A stretch of DNA of 64,000 nt from Comamonadaceae bacterium (GTDB taxonomy: Bacteria > Pseudomonadota > Gammaproteobacteria > Burkholderiales > Burkholderiaceae_C). The translations under genes and the position numbers were made by a program. The stretch's first letter is position 1. The number at the start of each line of letters is the position of its first letter. The notes beneath the pieces are model-generated. The model did not search any database. It was not told where the DNA came from and saw nothing but the letters and a program-made list of their open reading frames with translations. Location: positions 41,353 to 105,352 of the forward strand of contig CANJWZ010000009.1 in the NCBI GenBank assembly GCA_947478725.1, given 5' to 3'. This document shows, piece after piece, positions 28,574-35,749 of this stretch.

Positions 28574-28627
28574 CAGTTGCTCTTTATTTAATAGCTGTAC
28601 GCAAAGATTTTTATTGGCTTGGAGGCG
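28574..28627 (+). repeat. Degenerate interspersed repeat (ATTGG family), copy 2
   Basis: The copy reads CAGTTGCTCTTTATTTAATA, then AGCTG, and ends TTTTTATTGGCTTGGAGGCG. It matches the copy at 63498-63551 over nearly its whole length, with a few substitutions and one or two indels. It is placed between the UPF0016 and AbrB-family genes. Confidence 0.6.
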
Positions 28628-28662
28628 TAGACCCTACCCGAGAACAGCTCAAAAGCGGCGGC

Positions 28663-29724
28663 TCAGGCCTGGTTGTCATAGATCCAGCGGTACAGCGGCT
28701 CGACCAGCAGCAACACCGCAGCCAGCCGCGTGACATGCAAAGCGGTGACCAGCGGCACACCCAGCTGCAGTACTTTGGCGGTGATCCCCATTTCGGCAAT
28801 ACCGCCGGGGGCCGTACCCAGCAGCACGGTGGCCCAGCGAAGGTCGGTAGCCCACGCCAGCAGCCAGGCATAGCCGGCGCACAGGACGATCATGGCCAGC
28901 GTGCCGAGCGTGACCGACGCCAGCCAGCGTGGGGCGGTGTGCACAAAATGGCGGGTAAAGCGCACGCCCAGGCTGATGCCAATCACCAGTTGCGCGGCAT
29001 TGCTCATCCAGGCCGGGATGGCTGACCAGCTGTGGCCAGTGGCCGTTAGCAGCAGGCTGGCCGCCAGCGGCCCCAAAAACCACGGGTTGGTGAGATCTAG
29101 CTTGAGCATCACCCAGCAGGCGATACCCGTCAAGGCTCCCAGCGCAGCCAGGCCAGGCCCACTGACGATGCGCGGGCCTGGCAGGGTGGTGTCTATCCCG
29201 TGCAGGCCGGCAAACTGAAAGCCAAACGGAATGATCAGCGTCACCAGCAGCACCCGCAGGCTGTGGCTGGAGGCGACCAGATCGGTTTGCCCGCTGCGGC
29301 GCTCGGCCATCAGCGTCATTTCGGATGCGCCGCCAATCGGTGCCGCAAAATAAGTGGTGCTGCGCGACAGTCCGGCAATGTGATAACCTCCCGGCCCGTG
29401 ATGCACCCAGTGCAGCCACGCGCCAAAAGCCACGCCGAGCGCCAGCGCCCACAGCACATTCAGGGCAATCACCCACCACAAACTGAGCACCAGCGCCACC
29501 ACCTGCGGCGTGAAGTACAAGCCCATCGCCGCGCCAATCACCCACTGACCGGCGTTGCGCAACGGCATGTGGCTGTGGGTCGGCGCGCCCAGCATCGACA
29601 GCACCGCCGTGGCCAGCAGCGGCCCGATCATCCACGGCAAGGGCGTGGCCAGTTGGACGCAACACGCAGCGGCCAGCAAAGCCATCAAGAGGGTGAACGT
29701 GGTACGGGTGAGATTTGAAGGCAT
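28663..29724 (-). CDS. AbrB-family (COG3180) membrane protein
   Basis: A 353-residue integral membrane protein with many hydrophobic helices and two similar halves, as in the AbrB/AmoA-like permease family. Diagnostic stretches are LPWMIGPLLATAVLSMLGAP, then NAGQWVIGAAMGLYFTPQVV and, in the second repeat, IPAWMSNAAQLVIGISLGVR. Members are sometimes called regulators by history, but they look like transporters, some near tricarboxylate systems. ATG 29724 avoids overlap with the divergent ChaN gene. No substrate can be named. Confidence 0.85.
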   Translation of the reverse strand: MPSNLTRTTFTLLMALLAAACCVQLATPLPWMIGPLLATAVLSMLGAPTHSHMPLRNAGQWVIGAAMGLYFTPQVVALVLSLWWVIALNVLWALALGVAFGAWLHWVHHGPGGYHIAGLSRSTTYFAAPIGGASEMTLMAERRSGQTDLVASSHSLRVLLVTLIIPFGFQFAGLHGIDTTLPGPRIVSGPGLAALGALTGIACWVMLKLDLTNPWFLGPLAASLLLTATGHSWSAIPAWMSNAAQLVIGISLGVRFTRHFVHTAPRWLASVTLGTLAMIVLCAGYAWLLAWATDLRWATVLLGTAPGGIAEMGITAKVLQLGVPLVTALHVTRLAAVLLLVEPLYRWIYDNQA

Positions 29725-29772
29725 TGGCAGCAGGGCAGTACAAGGTGGTCGCAGGCGTATTAGTATCACCTG

Positions 29773-30627
29773 ATGCCCAGATCACTTTTTTGCCTCGTCG
29801 CCAGCGCACTCATCACCGGCTGTGCCAGCCAGTCCGAAGCCCCGGTGCTCAGCCATCTGACGGGCCCTGCCTTGGCCGTCACGACCAGCAGGCTGGACGC
29901 GCTGCTGCCTGCTGACGTGCTGCTGCTGGGTGAGCAACACGACGCCAAAGAGCACCAGCAGATTCACAGCCAGGTGATTGCGCTGCTGGCTGAGCGCAGC
30001 TTGCTGGCTGCGGTGGCACTGGAAATGGCCGATGCCGGCGCGAGCACGGCGGGCCTGCACCCCAGCTCGACCGAGCAGCAAACCAAAAGCGCCCTGAAGT
30101 GGAACGACAAAGGCTGGCCGTGGCAAGCCTATGGCCCGGCCGTGATGACGGCGGTGCGGGCCGGTGTGCCGGTGCTGGGGGCCAACCAGCCACGTGAGTT
30201 GATGCGTGCCAACATGGGCGACAGCGCGCTGGACGGCCAGTTGCCGGGCCCGGCGCTCAAAGCGCAACAGCAATTGATTCGGATCGGCCACTGCAACCTG
30301 CTGCCCGAAAGCCAGATCACACCGATGACGCGCATCCAGATTGCCAAGGACATCAGCATGGCCAACACACTGGTCAAAGCCGCGCTGCCGGGCAAGGTGG
30401 TGCTGCTGCTGTCAGGCAGCGGCCACACGGACCGCTTGCTGGGTGTGCCGCAGCACCTGCCAGCCAGCTTGAAGGTGAAAGCGGCCCGCTTGCGTGCTGG
30501 GGACGCCGCCGAGGGTGACAAGGCCGAAGCCTTTGATGCCGTGTGGCAAACCCCTGCGCTGCCCGAGAAAGACTACTGCGCCGAGTTCAAGGCGCAGATG
30601 GGGCAAATGGGGCAGATGGGAAAATGA
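29773..30627 (+). CDS. ChaN-family lipoprotein
   Basis: A 284-residue protein with a lipoprotein signal, MPRSLFCLVASALITGC; the lipobox is LITGC. The ChaN/DUF399 fold starts at LPADVLLLGEQHDAKEHQQI, where the conserved Glu-x-His appears, and continues with VALEMADAGASTAGLH, GVPVLGANQPRELM and MANTLVKAALPGKVVLLLSG. Some relatives bind haem and sit in the outer membrane, but this one's ligand is unproven. It diverges from the AbrB-family gene across 48 nt. The C-terminus carries the repetitive QMGQMGQMGK. Confidence 0.85.
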   Translation: MPRSLFCLVASALITGCASQSEAPVLSHLTGPALAVTTSRLDALLPADVLLLGEQHDAKEHQQIHSQVIALLAERSLLAAVALEMADAGASTAGLHPSSTEQQTKSALKWNDKGWPWQAYGPAVMTAVRAGVPVLGANQPRELMRANMGDSALDGQLPGPALKAQQQLIRIGHCNLLPESQITPMTRIQIAKDISMANTLVKAALPGKVVLLLSGSGHTDRLLGVPQHLPASLKVKAARLRAGDAAEGDKAEAFDAVWQTPALPEKDYCAEFKAQMGQMGQMGK

Positions 30628-30779
30628 TTTCCGTCATTGCGGACTTGGGTCACTTTCCCTGAATCGGGGCGTCGAGCCCAGCAACAAAGAAAACGCTCAG
30701 GCCCATGCAGCCATTGCGAGCCATGCCGCAGCAGGACATACCGATGTCATGTGCGGCATGCTTGAATCCGCCGGACAGG

Positions 30780-31583
30780 CTATCCGAAAGACAGGTGTTC
30801 TTTGACCTCTGCTGTAAAGCCGTGCGCATCAAAACTGCGCTCTGTGACATCAGCGCCATGCAGCCCGATGGACACGACACTGGATGCCCGCGTGCCGTAG
30901 TCTGGCGTGCGAACAAAAACGGCCGACAGCGCACGCTCCTTGTCGAATGCCACGCCTGTTTGCGGTAATTCGGCATCAGGGGCGATGGCGTCGTTTGACA
31001 GCAAACGGAGCAGTTCGTTGTCAAGATGTGGGTCGTTGGTGCCATGCTTCGTGGCCAGCGCCTTTTCAAAATCTTGTTGCAGCCGCACCAGCTTGGGCCA
31101 GGGCGTGTTGAAGTCAGCATTGGACACCGAGCTGATGCCAATGGGCAATTCAAAGGCGCGTGCATGACGGCTTTCAAAGCCCATCAGTTGCTGGCCATCA
31201 AACAAAATGAGGTTGAACGGGTTGTAGAGGTGCGCCGTACTGGAGAGTTTTTGCAGATAGGCGGCGGCGCTGATGGAGCCTTGCAAAAAAGTGGTGGTGA
31301 TGCGCCCGCGCGACGGCGCATCAGGGCTGTGGCGACTTGGGTCCCGGTAGTTGGTCAAGGCAGCCAGACGCACGCACCCAGCGCCCGGCACCAGGCCAGT
31401 GCCGCCAGTCTTTGCAACGCCCAGCCAGGTTCCACCTGCCTGCATGTCTTTGCCTGCCAAAATGCGCTGGCCGGGCCAATGCTGCAGCGGCTGTGCCGGA
31501 CGGGCATAGAACTCGTCGCGGTTGGCCGCGATGATCAGCGGCGTTTTGTGCGTCGGCTGCCAACTCAGGGTGATCAGGCACAT
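30780..31583 (-). CDS. NRDE-family protein (TANGO2-like)
   Basis: A 267-residue NRDE protein that begins MCLITLSWQPTHKTPLIIAANRDEFYARPA, with the invariant NRDE and an N-terminal Cys2. GGTWLGVAKTG, LAALTNYRDP and NLILFDGQQLMGFESR follow. The family shares an Ntn-hydrolase-like fold in which Cys2 could act as a nucleophile. Its biochemical role in bacteria is not settled. It starts 418 nt upstream of the RNA-binding protein gene, divergently, and is convergent with chaN. Confidence 0.92.
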   Translation of the reverse strand: MCLITLSWQPTHKTPLIIAANRDEFYARPAQPLQHWPGQRILAGKDMQAGGTWLGVAKTGGTGLVPGAGCVRLAALTNYRDPSRHSPDAPSRGRITTTFLQGSISAAAYLQKLSSTAHLYNPFNLILFDGQQLMGFESRHARAFELPIGISSVSNADFNTPWPKLVRLQQDFEKALATKHGTNDPHLDNELLRLLSNDAIAPDAELPQTGVAFDKERALSAVFVRTPDYGTRASSVVSIGLHGADVTERSFDAHGFTAEVKEHLSFG

Positions 31584-32001
31584 GCTGTGGCTGCTTCAGC
31601 GCTTTATCAGCCTGTCAACCGAACAGGTGCCCAGGCCTTGGCTGGTCAGGCCTGGCGGGCGGGCGGGGCCGGGTGAAATGGTCTGCATGTTTTCCTCATT
31701 GGTTTTTTAATGGCGCAGCGAAATGGCTGCAAATGATACGTTCAGTCGCTAAAACCACTCCAATTACCGTGTTTTGACGCCGTTTCTAGGTACTAACTCT
31801 AATTGCATATGCTCTGGCTAACTGCCTCATAATGTATGGGTAAAAATTTCTGGGCCATTTTGATGGTTTTGAAAACTTACACAGGTTTGGTGATCGGTCA
31901 GTTTCGCGCGCTACAGCGGTACGTTGAAAGATTTGTTGTGCTAACGGGGCCCCATCGCTTTTGTTAATCGTTTTTGCTATGTGTTTTAGAGGAGTCCCTT
32001 A
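31584..32001 (+). promoter_or_regulatory. Long gene-free leader and divergent promoter region of the RNA-binding protein gene
   Basis: This 418-nt region holds no credible gene. A possible promoter for the RNA-binding gene is TTGCAT (31803-31808) and CATAAT (31828-31833), with a rather long 19-nt spacer. That would give a 5' leader of about 160 nt, long as in cold-shock mRNAs. A GAGGAG ribosome binding site lies just before the ATG at 32002. I see no recognisable riboswitch. Confidence 0.35.
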
Positions 32002-32493
32002 ATGGGCAACAAACTTTACGTCGGCAACCTGCCGTACTCGGTCCGCGACGAAGACCTGCAACAATCTTTTGGCCAGTTTGGTGCTGTGACCAGCGCTAAA
32101 GTCATGATGGAACGTGACACCGGTCGCTCCAAAGGCTTCGGCTTTGTGGAAATGGGCAGCGACGCCGAAGCGCAAGCGGCCATCGCTGGCATGAATGGCC
32201 AGCCACTCGGCGGCCGCAGCGTTGTTGTCAATGAAGCGCGTCCGATGGAAGCACGTCCTCCACGTTCAGGTGGCTTTGGCGGTGGTGGCTACGGTGGTGG
32301 TGGCGGCGGTGACCGTTCGGGTGGTGGCGGCTACGGCGGTGGCGGTGACCGTTCAGGCGGCGGTGGCTACGGTGGCGGCGGTGGCCGCTCAGGCGGCGGT
32401 GGCGACGGCGGGTTCCGTAGCCCCTACGGCGGCGGTGGTTCAGGCGGCGGCCGTTCAGGTGGCGGCGGCGGTGGTGGACGCGGCGGCTACTAA
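32002..32493 (+). CDS. Glycine-rich RNA-binding (RRM) protein
   Basis: A 163-residue protein with one RRM domain. RNP2 is LYVGNL (residues 4-9) and RNP1 is RSKGFGFVEM (about 46-55). From residue 85 the sequence becomes a glycine-rich tail of GGYGGGG and DRSGGGG units, ending GGGGRGGY. This is the architecture of cyanobacterial and betaproteobacterial Rbp proteins, often cold-induced RNA chaperones. The tail can tolerate repeat-length change. The gene has a long leader and a terminator of its own. Biological targets are unknown. Confidence 0.95.
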   Translation: MGNKLYVGNLPYSVRDEDLQQSFGQFGAVTSAKVMMERDTGRSKGFGFVEMGSDAEAQAAIAGMNGQPLGGRSVVVNEARPMEARPPRSGGFGGGGYGGGGGGDRSGGGGYGGGGDRSGGGGYGGGGGRSGGGGDGGFRSPYGGGGSGGGRSGGGGGGGRGGY

Positions 32494-32535
32494 GCCCTTA
32501 CAAGCCCCATCAACCTGAAGAAGTTCAGGTTGGTA

Positions 32536-32581
32536 CAAAAAGCTTCAAAACGTCGGTCAATCCGGATTTTGAGGCTTTTTT
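32536..32581 (+). terminator. Rho-independent terminator after the RNA-binding protein gene
   Basis: AAAAAGCTTCAAAA (32537-32550) pairs imperfectly with TTTTGAGGCTTTTT (32567-32580) across a 16-nt loop, followed by T. A smaller CCTGAA/TTCAGG hairpin (32514-32529) lies just before it. Together they form a plausible termination region before the convergent SDR gene. Confidence 0.7.
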
Positions 32582-32651
32582 AATGCCCAAAACAGGCGTT
32601 AGCCAAATCAAAACCTGGGTCAGCAGATCCTGATTTCATAGCTGTCCGTTT

Positions 32652-33440
32652 TTAGTCGGTAGGGGCTTGCCGCGGTTTGCGCGCCCGCCCCGCCAGAGCT
32701 TTGTCAAACAGGGCATTCGGCAGCAAGCGCAGCAGCTTGGCCACAACGCCCATTTGCCAAGGAATCACCCTGTAGCTGGCACCCGCCACGATGGCGGCGT
32801 AGGCTTGGTCCGCAAACGACTCAGCCCGCATCAAAAACAGCATGCTGTAACTGTTTTTTTGCGTCAGCGGCGTGTCGATATAGCCGGGGCAGATCGTCAC
32901 CACTTTCACGCCGAGTGGCTTTAGCTCGCCACGCAGGCTTTCGCAGTAAGCAATCAAAGCGGCCTTGCTGGCGCAGTAGGCAGCGTGCCCTGGCAGCCCA
33001 CGGATGCCAGCGACGCTGCCAATTCCCACCAGCACGCCGGAGCCGCGCTGCGTCATGGCGTCAATGAACGGGTGAAAAGTCGCCGCCACGCCGATGCTGT
33101 TGGTGGCAAAGGTCTTGGCCATCATGTCCAGGTCTTGCCTGATGGCGCTGTCCATGCCGATGCTGATGCCCGCATTGGCAATCACCACATCGGGCAAGCC
33201 CTGTCTGGCGATGCAGTCTTGGCCTGCAGCCACGATGCTGTCAAGGTCAGAGACATCGGCTTTATAGATCTCGAGGCTGCCTGGCCGGATGCTGTTGGAT
33301 TGAGCCCAGGCTTGAACCTCTTGCACGCGGCGCGCCATCAAACCCAACCGATAACCAGACTGGAAAAACCTCAGCGCCAGCGCCTGGCCTAAGCCGCTGG
33401 ATGCGCCCGTGATCACAACCAGTGGTGCCTGCGCCGTCAT
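32652..33440 (-). CDS. Short-chain dehydrogenase/reductase
   Basis: A 262-residue classical SDR. The cofactor motif is TGASSGLGQAL at residues 12-22, NAG is in VVIANAGIS, and the catalytic YxxxK is YCASKAALIAY with an upstream SVAG Ser. The substrate is not readable. It begins with an ATG that overlaps the lptC stop by 4 nt (ATGA), so it belongs to the kdsD-kdsC-lptC operon. That location is usual for lptA, which is absent here. The C-terminus is basic (RARKPRQ), which might contact membranes (guess). Confidence 0.92.
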   Translation of the reverse strand: MTAQAPLVVITGASSGLGQALALRFFQSGYRLGLMARRVQEVQAWAQSNSIRPGSLEIYKADVSDLDSIVAAGQDCIARQGLPDVVIANAGISIGMDSAIRQDLDMMAKTFATNSIGVAATFHPFIDAMTQRGSGVLVGIGSVAGIRGLPGHAAYCASKAALIAYCESLRGELKPLGVKVVTICPGYIDTPLTQKNSYSMLFLMRAESFADQAYAAIVAGASYRVIPWQMGVVAKLLRLLPNALFDKALAGRARKPRQAPTD

Positions 33441-34093
33441 GGCTTGTCAACGCTGACCTTGGGAAACATCAGGCCTTTGACCCGGCCTTTGAGTTCGACA
33501 ATGCCTGTCACGTTGTTGTAGGTAAAGGTGTCGCCAGAGAACTGGTCCAGACCGCGCGTCAGCACCACAGGCAAATGCGATTTGACCCGTTCTTCATTCA
33601 CAAAAGCATGCAAAAACTCGCCCCTGAACTCCATGCGCGGCAGGAGCTCGCCGCCAACAACCACCATCGGTTCCCGCACCACACGGGCATCACCAAAAAG
33701 CTGTACTTCCGAGCCGTCTCCGTTGCTGAGCCCCCGTCTGCTGACAGAGGTGACACGCCGTCCGGCGTCGCTGATGCTCAGGATACGCGGCTGGTCAATT
33801 TCCAGCGTGTCGGTGTCTGCATAATGTCGGCCTTCCAGACCTTTGATTTCGCTTCGCAGGCTGCCCACTTCGTCAAACGATTTGATGGTGAACTTGCGCA
33901 TGAAGTAATCCACCTCATGGAGGGCAGCTTTGGCGACTTCGGGTGGGGCAAAAACGGGGGAATTGCGCACCAGCCAGTAAGTGCTCAAAGCCAGTGCGCC
34001 CATCAACACGATGGGCAGATAAATCGACACCTGGTCCCAGACCCGCAAAGCGCTGCGCCAAGGCCGGTAAAGCAGGGCGAGTGCAGGTTTCAT
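33437..34093 (-). CDS. lptC: LPS export ABC transporter periplasmic protein LptC
   Basis: A 218-residue protein with one N-terminal membrane helix (VSIYLPIVLMGALALSTYWLV) and a periplasmic beta-jellyroll. Residues such as YFMRKFTIKSFDEVGSLRSE and GDGSEVQLFGDARVVRE match the LptC/DUF1239 family. It links LptB2FG to LptA in lipopolysaccharide transport. Its start overlaps the kdsC stop by 4 nt, and its stop overlaps the SDR start by 4 nt. lptA and lptB, commonly the next genes, are not in the window. Confidence 0.9.
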   Translation of the reverse strand: MKPALALLYRPWRSALRVWDQVSIYLPIVLMGALALSTYWLVRNSPVFAPPEVAKAALHEVDYFMRKFTIKSFDEVGSLRSEIKGLEGRHYADTDTLEIDQPRILSISDAGRRVTSVSRRGLSNGDGSEVQLFGDARVVREPMVVVGGELLPRMEFRGEFLHAFVNEERVKSHLPVVLTRGLDQFSGDTFTYNNVTGIVELKGRVKGLMFPKVSVDKP

Positions 34094-34689
34094 GCGGCAT
34101 CGCCTTGCAACAATCCGGCGTAGCGCCCGCTGGCGATCAGCAGCACATCACAGAACTCGCGCGCAGCGCCATGACCGCCAACGAGCGCCGTGACGTGATG
34201 CGCCATTGCCCGTACTTCTGCATGCGCATTGGCAGGCGCGCAACTGAAGGCAGCGCGGCGCATCACCGGCAAGTCCGGCCAGTCGTCGCCCATGGCGGCG
34301 GCTTGCTGCCAACTTAAACCCAAATCCTTCAAGGTGATTTCTGCGGCAGGCCATTTGTCTTCCGTGCCGTAATGCGCATGCTTGATGCCAAGGGCGGTGA
34401 GCCGGGTGCGCAGCGCGGGGCTGTCACGCCCGGTGATCACCGCAGGCGTGATGCCTACTTTTTGCAGCAGTTTGAGGCCGTGGCCGTCCAGCGTGTTAAA
34501 GCGTTTGAGGGTTTCACCCTGCTCGGACATGTACAGGCCGCCATCGGTCAGCACGCCGTCTACATCAAAAAACGCGACCTTGATGCCCTGGGCTTTGAGC
34601 AGCAGCTCTGGGGGGAAATTCAAGCTTGGCGAGTGGCCGCCCGCAGGCTGCAGCGCAGTACCCGAAGCGACAAGCGGGGGGGTCGTCAC
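34090..34689 (-). CDS. kdsC: 3-deoxy-D-manno-octulosonate-8-phosphate phosphatase
   Basis: A HAD-superfamily phosphatase of 199 residues. Motif I is VAFFDVDGVLTDG (nucleophile Asp). VITGRDSPALRTR, then GIKHAHYGTEDKWPAAEI and AAMGDDWPDLPVM complete the KdsC pattern. It removes the phosphate from KDO-8-P. I chose GTG 34689, which shares its G with the TAG stop of kdsD. A further 16 in-frame codons upstream overlap kdsD. This is a compact kdsD-kdsC-lptC operon for KDO and LPS. Confidence 0.92.
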   Translation of the reverse strand: MTTPPLVASGTALQPAGGHSPSLNFPPELLLKAQGIKVAFFDVDGVLTDGGLYMSEQGETLKRFNTLDGHGLKLLQKVGITPAVITGRDSPALRTRLTALGIKHAHYGTEDKWPAAEITLKDLGLSWQQAAAMGDDWPDLPVMRRAAFSCAPANAHAEVRAMAHHVTALVGGHGAAREFCDVLLIASGRYAGLLQGDAA

Positions 34690-35681
34690 TAGATGACTTT
34701 CGCCCGCAACAAGTCGTTGCTGTTCAGTGCGCCGCAAAGCTTGCCTCTAGAGTCCACCACCAGCACACTGGTAATGCTGTGCTGCTCCATCAGCGCCACA
34801 GCCTCCACGGCCAAGGCATCGGCCAGCACGGTACGCGGCCTGGCATGCATCACGTCACCTGCCTGCAGGCTGCGCAGGTCAACGCCTGTTTCAACCAGAC
34901 GGCGCAAGTCGCCGTCGGTAAAGATGCCCAGAACCTGACCTTGCTCGTCCACAACTGCCGATGCGCCCAGGCCTTTGACGCTCATCTCGCGCATCAGATC
35001 ACTGAAGCTGGCATCCAGCGCTACAGACGGAACGTCGGGGTCACTTCTCATCACGTCACGCACCAGCGTCAGCAATTTGCGGCCCAGTGCACCACCCGGG
35101 TGAGAACGTGCAAAGTCATCCTGTTTGAAGCCGCGCGCATCAAGCAGCGCTACCGCCAGCGCATCGCCCATGGCCAGCTGGGCCGTGGTGCTGGCAGTGG
35201 GGGCCAAATTAAGCGGGCAGGCCTCTTGCGCCACACTGCTGTCCAGCGTGACGTGCGCATGCCGGGCCAGCGTTGACTGCGCGCCACCGGTGATAGCCAC
35301 CAGCGGCACTCCCTGACGGCTGAGCACCGGCAGGATCACTGAAAACTCGGCGCTCTCGCCACTGTTGGACACCGCCAGCACCACGTCCACGCCGGTAATC
35401 ATGCCCAGGTCGCCGTGGCTGGCTTCGCCGGGATGCACAAACATGGCGGCTGTACCGGTAGAGGCCAGCGTGGCGGCAATCTTGCGGCCGATGTGGCCGC
35501 TTTTACCCATGCCCATCACCACCACACGGCCCTGACAAGCCAGCATGATGCGCACGGCTTGCGCAAATTCTGGCCCCACACGTCCGGCCAGCGTGCTGAC
35601 TGCCGCCGCTTCAATTTCAAAAGTTTTGCGCGCCAGCGATTGCGCCTGTGCAGCATCAAAAAGGGTCATGTCAAAACTCAT
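34689..35681 (-). CDS. kdsD: Arabinose-5-phosphate isomerase (KpsF/GutQ family)
   Basis: A 330-residue isomerase with an N-terminal SIS domain (RVVVMGMGKSGHIGRKIAAT, SHGDLGMITGVDVVLAVSNS) and two C-terminal CBS repeats (about residues 205-325). It converts ribulose 5-phosphate to arabinose 5-phosphate for KDO synthesis. ATG 35681 or a Met four codons later are possible starts; GTG 35684 is less likely. It is the first gene of the kdsD-kdsC-lptC operon and diverges from the antiporter gene over 68 nt. Length and order match other Burkholderiales. Confidence 0.93.
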   Translation of the reverse strand: MSFDMTLFDAAQAQSLARKTFEIEAAAVSTLAGRVGPEFAQAVRIMLACQGRVVVMGMGKSGHIGRKIAATLASTGTAAMFVHPGEASHGDLGMITGVDVVLAVSNSGESAEFSVILPVLSRQGVPLVAITGGAQSTLARHAHVTLDSSVAQEACPLNLAPTASTTAQLAMGDALAVALLDARGFKQDDFARSHPGGALGRKLLTLVRDVMRSDPDVPSVALDASFSDLMREMSVKGLGASAVVDEQGQVLGIFTDGDLRRLVETGVDLRSLQAGDVMHARPRTVLADALAVEAVALMEQHSITSVLVVDSRGKLCGALNSNDLLRAKVI

Positions 35682-35749
35682 CACCGCATTCTATAGAGGC
35701 TATCCACACCAGCTCATGGGTTAACACAGCCAGCGATTAACATCCGACC

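Noticed and set aside
28563..28662. Possible yybP-ykoY leader before the UPF0016 gene
   Set aside because: The gap is short, holds a copy of the dispersed repeat, and lacks the GGGGAGTA hallmark.
30494..31177. Opposing frames in the chaN to NRDE gap, including one ending GLDAPIQGK
   Set aside because: The segment looks like the translation of a decayed intergenic repeat (GTCATTGCGGACTTGG type); no start signal or domain.
32195..32518. Plus-strand frame in the Gly-rich tail of the RNA-binding gene
   Set aside because: Ala/Val repeats are an alternative frame of the GGN repeats.
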